Positions 17,410 to 26,229 of a stretch of DNA of 64,000 nt are shown here, in pieces. Both the position numbers and the translations under genes were made by a program. The stretch's first letter is position 1. Every line of letters starts with the position of its first letter. This DNA is from Verrucomicrobiaceae bacterium (GTDB lineage Bacteria > Verrucomicrobiota > Verrucomicrobiia > Verrucomicrobiales > Verrucomicrobiaceae), in contig JAEUHN010000052.1 in NCBI GenBank assembly GCA_016795365.1, positions 1 through 64,000 on the forward strand, written 5' to 3'. The notes under the pieces are model-generated. The model saw nothing but the letters and a program-made list of their open reading frames with translations, was not told where the DNA came from and did not search any database.

Positions 17410-18663
17410 TTATTGGCTCACAAAAGGATCGTTCGGGTTACCGCCGCCCGTTCCGCGACCGCCACCAGGAGGATTTCCTGAAGCACCCGGGCTTCCGCCT
17501 GCACGGCCTGGGGAACCATATCCACCAGAGCCAAGCGCAAAGGGGTTGTTGAAGGCTCCATTGCCTGTGTTCGAACCTTGGGCGTTGTTGTTATCATTAC
17601 CGGAGCCATTTTGACCCGAACCAGATCCGCCGCCGCCGTTGCTACCCCCGCCAGTTCCGTTTGGATTATTAGGAGTCACATCCAAGCCGCTGGCGCTGAC
17701 ATTCACACCACTCACAACAAATGCTGGAGGATTGAAGTCAGGTTCCCAGCGGAGTGCGACGTAGCGGGCTTTGACCGACTTGCTCAGCTTGGTTTTGATA
17801 TAACCAACTCCACGAAGGTCTTCAGCGGTGGCAACAGGCTTGAGATCGTCGAACACTGCTGGATCGAACGACTTGCGTCCGCGCCAGTCTTCCTTCTCAG
17901 GAAGGTCGCCTTCAAACGCATAGGCATAGAAACGAACTGGACGGGGAGAGTGAACTGAACCGATTTCGGTGAGGGTGCGCGCAGTGCCGAAGTCGTAGAT
18001 GACCGTGCGGAACTTGTCCGGCGACTCTGGAAACTCGTAGCGGCCATACTTCAGTGCCGCATCATCACCACCAACGGGGGATGGATTGATGTAAATCACG
18101 CGACCACCACCTAAGCCTCCTGCAACATTGAGGGACTGGGAGGGTTGTCCTGGGGTGGAATCAGAAACTTTGAAATCTTGATCGGTATCCGATCCGTAAA
18201 TTCCAAGTGATTTAACACTGCCAGCCTTGGACAGGTCGAACTGAATTCTGACGTAGCTGGTGTTTGCACCCGCGAAGCGCAAGACGATTGTTCGGTCAGC
18301 GGCGCTGAAGACAGATTGTGACAAAGCTGTCCACTTGTGATTATCTAGGCTGCTTTCAATCGAGATTCGTCCTTCGGCTCCATCGTTGGTCAGGCTGACC
18401 AACTCTATCATCACCTGCCGTCCAAGCCCGATCGTCGTGTCGCTAACACCAGGATTCACCTTGGAAGCAAGCGAGACGTCATCGGAAAGGAGATTCTCAG
18501 GCTGACCGATGCCCTTCGAGGAAACTATTTTAGTGCCGGACAAACTAGATGAAGCACTATCAATCGGACGTTTCTCAATGCCACCCAGCCTCTGCCAAGC
18601 CGCGTTTGCGCTTGGTGCTAGGGTAAATGCAAGAAGTGATGCAGAAAGCAGAGCTATTTTCAT
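17410..18663 (-). CDS. Exported discoidin-like protein with glycine-rich tail
   Basis: 417 residues with a clear signal peptide (1-21, cleavage after SANA). The middle (about 45-320) has two beta-rich blocks that look like discoidin/F5-F8 domains: a GIGQPENLLSDD strand, WTALSQSVF, FAGANTSYVRIQFD, then KSVKARYVALRW at 290-301. The last 90 residues are a low-complexity Gly/Asn/Ser tail, likely disordered or matrix-embedded. No catalytic motif is seen. A strong terminator follows. A carbohydrate or surface-binding role is possible but not shown. Confidence 0.65.
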   Translation of the reverse strand: MKIALLSASLLAFTLAPSANAAWQRLGGIEKRPIDSASSSLSGTKIVSSKGIGQPENLLSDDVSLASKVNPGVSDTTIGLGRQVMIELVSLTNDGAEGRISIESSLDNHKWTALSQSVFSAADRTIVLRFAGANTSYVRIQFDLSKAGSVKSLGIYGSDTDQDFKVSDSTPGQPSQSLNVAGGLGGGRVIYINPSPVGGDDAALKYGRYEFPESPDKFRTVIYDFGTARTLTEIGSVHSPRPVRFYAYAFEGDLPEKEDWRGRKSFDPAVFDDLKPVATAEDLRGVGYIKTKLSKSVKARYVALRWEPDFNPPAFVVSGVNVSASGLDVTPNNPNGTGGGSNGGGGSGSGQNGSGNDNNNAQGSNTGNGAFNNPFALGSGGYGSPGRAGGSPGASGNPPGGGRGTGGGNPNDPFVSQ

Positions 18664-18819
18664 GAGCTAGGATTGTGATTCTCTGTTGGGCACGTGACAA
18701 CCGCGTTTTGACGCAACGTTCAACATCGATTGGATCATACAGGCTTGTCATTGTAAACACTTTTTTCCCCAGGTCGTTTGAGGGGCTCGATTTTTTTGAA
18801 AAACGCGTATTTTTTCGCC

Positions 18820-19458
18820 ATGTCCTGTCCCTCATGTGGTGCATCGTCGTCATTGATGGCTGCTTTTTGTGCAGCTTGTGGGTTCAGTTTGAAAACATTG
18901 CAGGATGGGGTGGGACAGCACCGGGTATTGCTCGGCGATGCTCTTGTTGACCCTTCTAAGATTTTAAGAATTGCCGAATTTCAGGATATTCAGAAACACA
19001 TTGATGAGTTCGAACGGCGCTTTCCGCAGATCAAAGCCACCGTCTTCATCGGTGATCTTCCCCTGGGAGTCGATGTCAATGGAGCGGTAGTTTGGCTGAT
19101 CAACCAGGGAGTGGTGATGCGGCAGGATCAAATTCATCCTGCTGAATGGACGATCGCGTTGATCATAGCTCCGAGCCATTCTCAGGTAAGTGTTGGGGTG
19201 GGGTATGCGCTGGAATCCATACTTTCCCACGCGAGTCTCGCTGCGATTCTTGGGAATGCTCGGCACCATCTTTGGCATCGCGAGTATGGCCGTGCGGTGC
19301 GGGGGATCCTTGATGGTTGTCAGAAACTTCTCGTCGCCGCTGGCAAGTCCCGCCCGCGAAGTCACTCCCGGAGCGGGGTGGTCGAGGGGGATCACTTGGG
19401 ATTACCGCAAATTGCACCTCAGAGGCCGGTGAGTGTGGAGAAAACGATCTCGTTCTAA
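18820..19458 (+). CDS. Zinc-ribbon plus TPM-domain protein
   Basis: 212 residues from the ATG at 18820; an upstream ATG in frame adds 14 unlikely residues. A zinc ribbon (CPSCG ... CAACG) occupies 3-21. A TPM-like domain follows at about 45-165 (QDIQKHIDEFERRFPQIKATVF, then WTIALIIAPSHSQVSVGVGYALE). TPM proteins act as acid phosphatase-like or scaffold factors near membranes; activity here is unknown. The last 40 residues are basic and of low conservation. The gene ends 7 bases before the next one. Confidence 0.7.
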   Translation: MSCPSCGASSSLMAAFCAACGFSLKTLQDGVGQHRVLLGDALVDPSKILRIAEFQDIQKHIDEFERRFPQIKATVFIGDLPLGVDVNGAVVWLINQGVVMRQDQIHPAEWTIALIIAPSHSQVSVGVGYALESILSHASLAAILGNARHHLWHREYGRAVRGILDGCQKLLVAAGKSRPRSHSRSGVVEGDHLGLPQIAPQRPVSVEKTISF

Positions 19459-19465
19459 GTTTAAG

Positions 19466-20578
19466 ATGAAACCCTCCGCCTCCATCTTTCTTCTGGGCTT
19501 CTGGTATCTTTTTGCGGGGCTCAACGTGCAGTCTCAGGAAGGGAGTGCGGGTGAAGAGGGCCTTGGCCTCCCGCGATGGTCCGATCAAGAACTGGACGTC
19601 ATGAGGCGTGGCGATGGATCTGGTTCAGCGGTCGTGCCTCTGTGGCCAGGGGGAATGACGGAGATTCAGGGTATGGGGCGGAGCCTCCTTGCCGATGGCG
19701 ACCCTCAAGCCGACTCCCCTGAGGCGGAGCAGCCGCATACCGATATATCGAAGTTTCTGCCGCCAGGGTTGACGGTCGGCAAGCGTGACCTTCGAGCGGC
19801 GCACATAGCGAATCGCCAGAAAGACCGGGTCGTGAGGGAAGTGGATCCGCAGTTTCTCCTCGAAGCAGAGGGATTGCCGCATGGTCAGTATCTTATCGAT
19901 CCCTCGCATCAGCTGCCCGAAGTTGTGCGTGATGATCTGGAACGATTCCTCGAGTCTCACGCTCGTGATGCTCGTGTGAGCCTCCATTTGATGGTTCTTC
20001 CTGCCGATCAAAAGCTTCCCGCCAATGTGAATCTGGCGCGTTTGGCCCAAGGCAGCCTGCTGCGCAAAGACTCTTGTCTGGCCGTCTGTCCGCTGGGTGA
20101 ACCCTGGAGGTTGCGCCTTTTCATGAGCAGTTCGATTCGTGATCAGGTGCGGACTGCCGAGCTGAGCCAAGTCATTGACGACGCGATCAGAGGAGCGATG
20201 CAGACAGTGGATGGCGAAGAGCAGCTGCACCGGCTTTTGATCAGGCTGTCCATCCGGTTGTTCTGGCTGGAGCCGGGCCTCAACGATGCAACCCCGCTCG
20301 TAGAGACAATCGCCAAAGCGATACCTGCCAAGGCCGAATCAACCGCGTTGCTGGAGATCAAACCTATGGATGAGGCGAAACCCAGCCTTTTCCCCTGGAC
20401 GGTCAACACGTGGCTAGCGGTCTTCTTTCTCCTGTCTGTCCTCGGATGGTGGATGGTTCGCCGATGGCACGACTACAAGCTGAGACATTATGAATGGGTG
20501 CTGCCAGAGCCTCCCGCAGTCATGCCACGGTTCGGTTGCCCGCACGGGGCAGCCGTGGCGATGGTTGACTATCGTTAA
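19466..20578 (+). CDS. Exported, C-terminally anchored TPM-like protein
   Basis: About 370 residues from the ATG at 19466. A signal peptide (SIFLLGFWYLFAGLNVQS) is followed by a long acidic/Pro-rich segment. A TPM-like domain occupies about 125-270 (EGLPHGQYLIDPSHQLPEVV, then LAVCPLGEPWRLRLFMSSSI). One transmembrane helix near 320-340 (TWLAVFFLLSVLGWWMV) and a short basic tail follow. It lies immediately after the zinc-ribbon TPM gene, so the two probably work together across the inner membrane. Confidence 0.65.
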   Translation: MKPSASIFLLGFWYLFAGLNVQSQEGSAGEEGLGLPRWSDQELDVMRRGDGSGSAVVPLWPGGMTEIQGMGRSLLADGDPQADSPEAEQPHTDISKFLPPGLTVGKRDLRAAHIANRQKDRVVREVDPQFLLEAEGLPHGQYLIDPSHQLPEVVRDDLERFLESHARDARVSLHLMVLPADQKLPANVNLARLAQGSLLRKDSCLAVCPLGEPWRLRLFMSSSIRDQVRTAELSQVIDDAIRGAMQTVDGEEQLHRLLIRLSIRLFWLEPGLNDATPLVETIAKAIPAKAESTALLEIKPMDEAKPSLFPWTVNTWLAVFFLLSVLGWWMVRRWHDYKLRHYEWVLPEPPAVMPRFGCPHGAAVAMVDYR

Positions 20579-20626
20579 GATGCAAGGTCGAGCGAGCTAG
20601 CCCGTTCCCAGAGCCACTCTGCTCTC

Positions 20627-21376
20627 ATGAATAACAAGCGTGCGCTCGTCCTGATCTTCATCGTCCTTGCCAGCGTCATTCGGGCTCAAACGCCGGACTC
20701 AAAAATCAAAGTCATCCTTTACGGCGATAAAGGCTCCACCGGGAAGGGAATTCCCCGCGTCACGGAGCTTCTTGGCAATGATCCTCAGTTCAGCGTTGTC
20801 AAACTCAACGCCGAGCAACTCCGCACACAGGACTGGTCTGACGCCAAGGCCATCATCTTTACCGGAGGCAGTGGCAGTGGTCAGAGCAAGACCATCGGCG
20901 AGGCTGGCGTCAAGAAGGTGCGTGAGTTCGTCGAGAACGGTGGCGGCTACATCGGCATCTGTGCAGGAGCTTACCTCGCGTGCGAAGGATTTTCCTGGGG
21001 GCTCAAGGTGCTGGATGCGAAGACCGTATCGAACAAGTGGAAACGCGGAGAAGGCACAGTCAAACTTGAGTTCACGCCCAAAGGCCAGGAGGTCCTCGGC
21101 TTCAAGCCCGGTGAGCACGACATCCGTTATGCCAACGGGCCCATCTATTGCGCTGCCAATATCGAAGCGATCCCTGACTTCGAGCCGCTAGCGCTCTTCC
21201 GCACCGAACTTGCCGAGAATGGCTCGCCCAAGGGAGTGATGGTTAACGCCCCGGCGATGGTCGCAGCACCCTTTGGCAAAGGCCGCGTGTTGTGCAGTTC
21301 CCCCCATCCCGAGCAGACTGCCGGGATGGAGAGTTGGATTGTCAACGCAACCCTCTGGGTCGCGAAAGCGAAGTGA
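20627..21376 (+). CDS. Exported class I glutamine amidotransferase-like (BPL_N) protein
   Basis: 249 residues with a signal peptide (1-20). The domain matches the N-terminal domain of biotin-protein ligase-like proteins, a DJ-1/GATase-like fold: KVILYGDKG, IIFTGGSGSG, and a nucleophile elbow GGGYIGICAGAYLA with Cys112. A C-terminal His/Glu pair (SPHPEQTAG) could complete a triad. The biological reaction of these exported versions is unknown. It is preceded by a 48-base gap from the TPM-like gene. Confidence 0.75.
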   Translation: MNNKRALVLIFIVLASVIRAQTPDSKIKVILYGDKGSTGKGIPRVTELLGNDPQFSVVKLNAEQLRTQDWSDAKAIIFTGGSGSGQSKTIGEAGVKKVREFVENGGGYIGICAGAYLACEGFSWGLKVLDAKTVSNKWKRGEGTVKLEFTPKGQEVLGFKPGEHDIRYANGPIYCAANIEAIPDFEPLALFRTELAENGSPKGVMVNAPAMVAAPFGKGRVLCSSPHPEQTAGMESWIVNATLWVAKAK

Positions 21377-21519
21377 TTATGGTTCCCGACACAGCAAGGA
21401 GTGATGGCCCAGGGCATGGATCTGGCACTTGATGTGTCCACGATCACGGTGCGCGACTTCGCTAGCCGTCCTCAATCCTTCCACCTCGTCCATGTGGGAG
21501 ACAACCAAGGTCCTGTAGT

Positions 21520-22722
21520 TCACTTCGTCTTCGGTGCAGGAATCAAGAGCCTCCGGCGCACCGTCTGACTCTCCTTCAAAGGCATCCCCAAGGCCTTGCG
21601 CAGCACCGGCTCGAAGATGTCCGCCTGACGCATGAAGCCCAGGTCGCTCGCGTGGCTCGCATCGGTCGCGCCCTCCGTGTCATCGCCATAAAGGTGATCG
21701 CCACCGATGTAGGACAGACCCTTCACACCGTCGGCCACGAGCTTTTCATACGCGGCCTTCAGCGCTGCGTGGTTGTCGGTGTGATGCTTGTCACGCGCAG
21801 GCAGGATCCACGAGTTCGTGTTGCGACGATCTTCCACCAAAATGATCGGCGTGTCCGCGTGCGCCGCGCGCAGCTGCTTCACCAACGGCTCGCACTTTGC
21901 GGTGACTTCTGCCGCGTTCATGTTCGGCAGGCAGTCGATGACATACGCGGCGGCATCTTCCTCGCACAACAGCTCACCCACCGCTGCATCCATCTTGCCA
22001 TTGCCGGAGAAGCCCAAATTAATGACGGGCGTCTCCAGGCGACGACCCAGAATCGCCGTGTGCACCATGCCGGGGCGTGAAGCACAAGCGCCGTGCGTGA
22101 TTGAGGTGCCGTAGAAGATGATCGGCTTCTGCGCGCGCGGTGCCAGGCCTTCGAGCTTCGCGCCCTTGGGCACACCGATTTCCAACGACTCGATGCCATT
22201 GTAGAGCGGCAGGTAGCCAGCGAACTCGCGCGATCCCGGCGCGAGTCCTTCGACGACCTTCGCCTCCACCATCTGCGCTGCGGGCTTGGTCACCATCACC
22301 CACTTCCATTGGCCTTTCTCATCGCGAGCATAAAAATCGAGTCCGCTGACTCCCGTCGCTGGCATGTGTGGCATTCCCACGGTGGACTTGCTCAGCTTGT
22401 AGCGCGCATAGATCGCCGTCGCATCGGTCTGGAAGCGCACCATCATGCCCGAGCTGTCGCGGCTCAGGCTCCACACGTTGGTCGTCACCTTACCGTCAGC
22501 CTTCGCCGGAAGACGATCGAACCAGCGCTGGCGCTCCTCCTTCGTCCAGCCGCGCCCCTCCACGCCCCACTTCGTCACGTCGTGCCATTCGACGTCTTCC
22601 TTGATGGCCGACTTCGGCGGGACCATCGCAGGGTCCAGCTTCGTGATGTCAGGCTTCTTCGGAGTCTGGGCCATCGCCACCGAAGCGGCAAAGAGAGAAT
22701 ACAAAATCGAGCGTGTGAGCAT
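21520..22722 (-). CDS. Exported SGNH-family hydrolase (GxDLY plus SGNH_hydro_3)
   Basis: 400 residues from the ATG at 22722; the frame runs upstream to 22860 but only this start gives the signal peptide (1-18). An N-terminal beta-sandwich (about 45-190, with GLDFYARDEKGQWKWV) corresponds to the GxDLY domain found in front of SGNH hydrolases. The catalytic domain has block I IIFYGTSITHG with Ser207, block II NLGFSGNG, and a late DASHASDLGF with the Asp/His pair. Such enzymes are carbohydrate esterases, removing acyl groups from polysaccharides. Role in polysaccharide use fits the nearby sulfatase and glycan genes, but the substrate is unknown. Confidence 0.88.
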   Translation of the reverse strand: MLTRSILYSLFAASVAMAQTPKKPDITKLDPAMVPPKSAIKEDVEWHDVTKWGVEGRGWTKEERQRWFDRLPAKADGKVTTNVWSLSRDSSGMMVRFQTDATAIYARYKLSKSTVGMPHMPATGVSGLDFYARDEKGQWKWVMVTKPAAQMVEAKVVEGLAPGSREFAGYLPLYNGIESLEIGVPKGAKLEGLAPRAQKPIIFYGTSITHGACASRPGMVHTAILGRRLETPVINLGFSGNGKMDAAVGELLCEEDAAAYVIDCLPNMNAAEVTAKCEPLVKQLRAAHADTPIILVEDRRNTNSWILPARDKHHTDNHAALKAAYEKLVADGVKGLSYIGGDHLYGDDTEGATDASHASDLGFMRQADIFEPVLRKALGMPLKESQTVRRRLLIPAPKTK

Positions 22723-22838
22723 AGGCGTCACGGAACGGGGATGCACCGGGGGCTGTTGCAGACGATTCCCCCCGCCGCTGGGGAAGAATTTTCTGGGCAT
22801 ACCCGAAAACCCTGGGTCAATGCTGGCCGAGGAAGCAA

Positions 22839-22930
22839 AGCGCCCCGCCTCCCAGGTCAATGACCTGGGCTACAACCCAGATCGCGCGACGCGTTGTAGC
22901 CCGGCTCAGTGAGCCGGGAGGCGGGGCGCT
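22839..22930. repeat. Long compound inverted repeat (REP-like)
   Basis: Outer arms AGCGCCCCGCCTCC (22839-22852) and GGAGGCGGGGCGCT (22917-22930) are perfect inverted copies. Inside, GGCTACAAC mirrors GTTGTAGCC, and each side carries its own small palindrome (AGGTCAATGACCT and CGGCTCAGTGAGCCG). The 92-bp structure resembles paired REP elements. It sits directly beside the 21-bp tandem repeat in a 529-base gap with no gene. Confidence 0.75.
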
Positions 22931-22948
22931 TCGATGCCCGGCGTGCTG

Positions 22949-23179
22949 GGGATGAACTTTGCGCGGCGAGGGATGCTTCCCTTGCTGCTGGGGACGCACT
23001 TTCTGACGCTGGGGATGCCTCCCTTGCCGTTGGGGATAAACTCTCTGCGCCTGGGGAAGAACTTTCCGCCGCCAGGGATGCTTCCCTCGCCGTGAGGGAT
23101 GAATATTCTGCCACAAGGGATGCTTCTCCTGCGGCGAGGGATGCTTCTCCTGCGGCGAGGGATGCTTCCCGCACGCCGA
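22949..23179. repeat. Eleven-copy 21-bp degenerate tandem repeat
   Basis: Eleven contiguous units of exactly 21 bases, each starting GGGA and with a GGGATGCTTCCC-type half-palindrome at its left; two units (23117-23137 and 23138-23158) are identical. Because 21 is a multiple of three, several reading frames stay open across it (for example a heptad RDASLAA-type peptide on the plus strand), but no ribosome site or conserved protein supports coding. It lies downstream of the MFS gene and upstream of the SGNH gene promoter. Confidence 0.9.
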
Positions 23180-23251
23180 AAAAGTCATCCCTAATGACGA
23201 GGGAATCACTCCGCAGGCCGGACTACGCCCCCCGGACCTCCCTGGCAGCCC

Positions 23252-24523
23252 TCACCGGGCTCCATCCGCCTTCCCCAACCACCGCGCGATCATCTCGCCG
23301 AATGCACCGGGCCGCGACACAAACACATAAACGCCCGCGACTGCCGAAGCTGCCGCGCAGAACCAGAAGATCTGCCCCGGTGACCAGCCGAAGCTGAGGC
23401 TGAGTTGACCTTGCAGCACAGCAGCCACGCTGATGCCCACCCACGATAACCACGACGCGGCGCCTTGCACTGAGCCCTTCCTTTCTGCCGGAGGCCGATG
23501 CTGAAGCACCGCTGCCACAGGCACGATGAACAAGCCACCACCGATGCCGAGCAACACGAGCGCACCCGTGAAAATCGTCTGACTCACGCCAGGAAGCCCA
23601 AGCACAAAACCCATCGCTGCGAGCAGTGCGGCACCCAGCGGGATGAGACCATACTCCACGCGATCGCGGCTGAGTTTGCCCGCCAGCACACTGCCGGTCG
23701 CCATGCCGAGCGCGAGCGCAACCTGCAAGCCGCTGTTCGCCAGCGGATCGACGTGCAGCACCTGATCCGCGTAGAGCAGTAGGTTCATCTGCACGAGCAC
23801 CGCGATGAAAAAGAACGCCGTGTTGCCGAGGTTCGCGCGCCACACATCGCGGTCCGTCTTCATCCACACAAACTCACGCCACAAATCGCCGAGGAAGTTG
23901 GGATGGAACGGCTTGTCTGGAGCCGCCGCCTTCAGTCGCGTGATGCCCAGCGAGCACGTCCAACCCAGCAGCGCGAGGCCAAGCAAGATGAAGCCCGGCC
24001 ACTGCGGCGCCTGTGCGAACTTCACCGCCAGCACGCCTGCCGCCAGCGTGCCGAAGATCGCGGCGAGAAACGTGAGCATCTCGATGATGCCATTGCCCCA
24101 CGAGAGCTTTTCATACGGCACGATCTCTGGCAGCGAACCATACTTCGACGCCGCAAAGAACGCGCTGTGCACGCCCATTAGGCAGATGCTCGCGAGCTGA
24201 AAATTGAGATGCTGAGTCGCGAGCGCATACGTCGCGAACGACATGATGCCCAGTTCCATTACCTTCACGCCAATCATGACCGAGCGCTTGCTGAATTTGT
24301 CCGCCATCCAGCCGCCGAACATGGAGAACAGCAGGAACGGCACCGCGAACATCATGCCCGCGTCGGACACGAGCTTGTCGAGTTTATCTTTCGGCCAATG
24401 CTGCGCCATCACGAGGAAGATCACGAGTTGCTTCAGCACATTGTCCGAGAACGCGCCCTGAAACTGCGTGCCCATCAGGCACCAGAAGCCGCGCTGCCAG
24501 CCGGGTTTTGATTCGTTATTCAT
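23252..24523 (-). CDS. MFS transporter, LplT-like
   Basis: 423 residues with about twelve hydrophobic helices. The N-terminus (FWCLMGTQFQGAFSDNVLKQ) and the SKYGSLPEIVPYEKLSWGNG segment are typical of the lysophospholipid transporter (LplT) branch, which flips lysolipids inward for re-acylation and in some bacteria is fused to an acyltransferase; here it is free-standing. The gene overlaps the upstream membrane-protein gene by 8 bases, indicating co-translation. Confidence 0.85.
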   Translation of the reverse strand: MNNESKPGWQRGFWCLMGTQFQGAFSDNVLKQLVIFLVMAQHWPKDKLDKLVSDAGMMFAVPFLLFSMFGGWMADKFSKRSVMIGVKVMELGIMSFATYALATQHLNFQLASICLMGVHSAFFAASKYGSLPEIVPYEKLSWGNGIIEMLTFLAAIFGTLAAGVLAVKFAQAPQWPGFILLGLALLGWTCSLGITRLKAAAPDKPFHPNFLGDLWREFVWMKTDRDVWRANLGNTAFFFIAVLVQMNLLLYADQVLHVDPLANSGLQVALALGMATGSVLAGKLSRDRVEYGLIPLGAALLAAMGFVLGLPGVSQTIFTGALVLLGIGGGLFIVPVAAVLQHRPPAERKGSVQGAASWLSWVGISVAAVLQGQLSLSFGWSPGQIFWFCAAASAVAGVYVFVSRPGAFGEMIARWLGKADGAR

Positions 24524-25181
24524 GAGCGGTGCGAGTGAAGAATTTCGTCAGTAAGAAATGGGTGGGCACATACACGACGCTGAAGAGCAACGCCATCCAT
24601 GCGACGAGATAAACATTCGCCGGCATCAACGGCTGCGGCTTGGCATCATCGAAGCCAAACACGTAGTTCACATTGCGCGGCAGGTTCGGATCGCTCAGCT
24701 CCGCACCCGCAGACGGCAGTAGGAAGAACGCGATCACGCACAGCACGAACGCCAGCACCGTCCAGCCCTTCAGCGCGCGACGATCGTAGCCCAGCTTCGC
24801 AACGAGGAAGACTAGCAGGAATGGCAACCAGCCATGGAAGAACGAGAGACCGCGCAGGAACAGCGACTTGTGCTCGTCAAACATGTAGCCCGTCATGCCC
24901 GCGAGCTTGCCTCCGAACGCCGTGACCGCGAAGTCCGCGCACCACAGCGCCTGCGGCAGCACGATGCCCACCGCCGGCATCGACACGAGCAACGGACTCT
25001 CCTTCCAGATGCCCACCAGCGTCAGCAGGAGCGCCACATCGCAGAAGTAGAGAAAGTTCGATGGCCCGTAGTTCGCCCAGTAAACCGGGATCAGCACCGC
25101 CATGAAAGCTGTGTAAGCCACCTTCAGCCAAAGTGGGATGCGCTGGCTGCCGTCGAGTCGAGTGAGAAGTTCGTTGTTCAT
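24516..25181 (-). CDS. Multi-pass membrane protein of unknown function
   Basis: 221 residues from the ATG at 25181; the longer frame would run into the divergent dehydratase gene. About six hydrophobic helices are present (for example VAYTAFMAVLIPVYWA and LPFLLVFLVAKLG). Small conserved-looking motifs are YGPSNFLYFCD and HGWLPFLLVFL. I do not recognise the family beyond a likely membrane enzyme or transporter subunit. The overlap with the LplT-like gene suggests shared function in membrane lipid handling. Confidence 0.7.
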   Translation of the reverse strand: MNNELLTRLDGSQRIPLWLKVAYTAFMAVLIPVYWANYGPSNFLYFCDVALLLTLVGIWKESPLLVSMPAVGIVLPQALWCADFAVTAFGGKLAGMTGYMFDEHKSLFLRGLSFFHGWLPFLLVFLVAKLGYDRRALKGWTVLAFVLCVIAFFLLPSAGAELSDPNLPRNVNYVFGFDDAKPQPLMPANVYLVAWMALLFSVVYVPTHFLLTKFFTRTAHE

Positions 25182-25260
25182 AACGATGCGACTGTCGCCC
25201 GAGCATGAACCATTCACGGCATTGATAAAGCGCGTTCGTTCATTGAGATGATAGATAACC

Positions 25261-26226
25261 ATGACCCCGCCCACCTACCACGATGTGCTCGAAGCGCTGC
25301 CGCGCGTTCATGCGGTGCTGCAACCGACGCTGCTGCGCAACTGGCCCGGCTTGTCGGAGGCGCTCGGATTTGAGTGCTGGCTGAAGCACGAGAACCATCA
25401 GCCCGTCGGTGCCTTCAAGGTGCGCGGCGGCGTGAACCTCGTCGGCACGCTCAGCGATGAAGAACGACGCACGGGCATCCTCGGTGTCTCGACAGGCAAT
25501 CACGGACAGTCGCTCGCGTTTGCTGCGAAGCACTTCGGCGTGCATTGCACCATCGTCGTGCCGCAAGGCAACAACCCGGACAAGAACCGTGCGATCCGCC
25601 AGCTTGGAGCCGAGTTGATCCAGCACGGTCGCGACTTCGATGAGGCGCGCGAGTTCGTCACCGAACTGCAACGCCAGCGCGGCGGACGCTACGTGCATTC
25701 CGCGAACGAGCCCGCGCTCATCGCTGGTGTGGGCAGCCTCGCCTGCGAGGTCTTCGACAAGCTGCCCGATCCCGATGTGATGCTCGTGCCTATCGGACTC
25801 GGCAGTGGAGTCGCCGCCGCGTGCATCGTCGCCAAGCACCTGCGTCCAGAGATAAAGGTCATCGGCGTGCAGGCGGAGAACGCGAGCGCCGTGGTGCGCT
25901 CATGGCGCAGTGGTCAGCACGAGACCGATGCGAGCATCTCGACCTGGGCCGAAGGCCTCGCCACACGCGTGCCCGCCGATCTCACAATGCAGATCATGCG
26001 CGAGCACATGGACGACGCGATCCTCGTGAGCGAAGACGACATGCGACACGCCGCCGCGTTGATCCTGCAGCACACGCACAACCTCGCGGAAGGTGCAGGC
26101 TCAGCGACCGTCGCTGCTGCGTTCAAGCATCGCGAGCGCTTTGCGGGCAAGCGCGTCGTCGCGGTGCTTTCGGGTGGCAATCTCGATCTGAAGCAACTGC
26201 CTTCGATCCTGGCGAAGCTTGCTTGA
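25261..26226 (+). CDS. PLP-dependent threonine/serine dehydratase-family enzyme
   Basis: 321 residues, fold type II PLP enzyme. The Schiff-base lysine is Lys53 in GAFKVRGG, the substrate loop STGNHGQS is at about 80-87, and the phosphate-binding loop is PIGLGSG near 179. It lacks a C-terminal ACT domain, so it matches catabolic dehydratases or serine racemases more than regulated IlvA. The reaction would be deamination or racemisation of serine/threonine. It diverges from the membrane-protein gene by about 80 bases and ends 4 bases from the convergent TPR gene. Confidence 0.9.
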   Translation: MTPPTYHDVLEALPRVHAVLQPTLLRNWPGLSEALGFECWLKHENHQPVGAFKVRGGVNLVGTLSDEERRTGILGVSTGNHGQSLAFAAKHFGVHCTIVVPQGNNPDKNRAIRQLGAELIQHGRDFDEAREFVTELQRQRGGRYVHSANEPALIAGVGSLACEVFDKLPDPDVMLVPIGLGSGVAAACIVAKHLRPEIKVIGVQAENASAVVRSWRSGQHETDASISTWAEGLATRVPADLTMQIMREHMDDAILVSEDDMRHAAALILQHTHNLAEGAGSATVAAAFKHRERFAGKRVVAVLSGGNLDLKQLPSILAKLA

Positions 26227-26229
26227 GCT

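Noticed and set aside
21377-21519. Possible small gene or fragment between the amidotransferase-like gene and the SGNH gene
   Set aside because: Short frames only, with no motif, start context or similarity that I can recognise.
22949-23179. CRISPR array
   Set aside because: Units are contiguous 21-mers with no unique spacers, and no cas gene is near.
22909-23397. Possible protein with heptad repeats encoded by the 21-bp array
   Set aside because: All frames stay open because the unit is a multiple of three; no ribosome site or conserved flanks, and the minus-strand frames are equally open.
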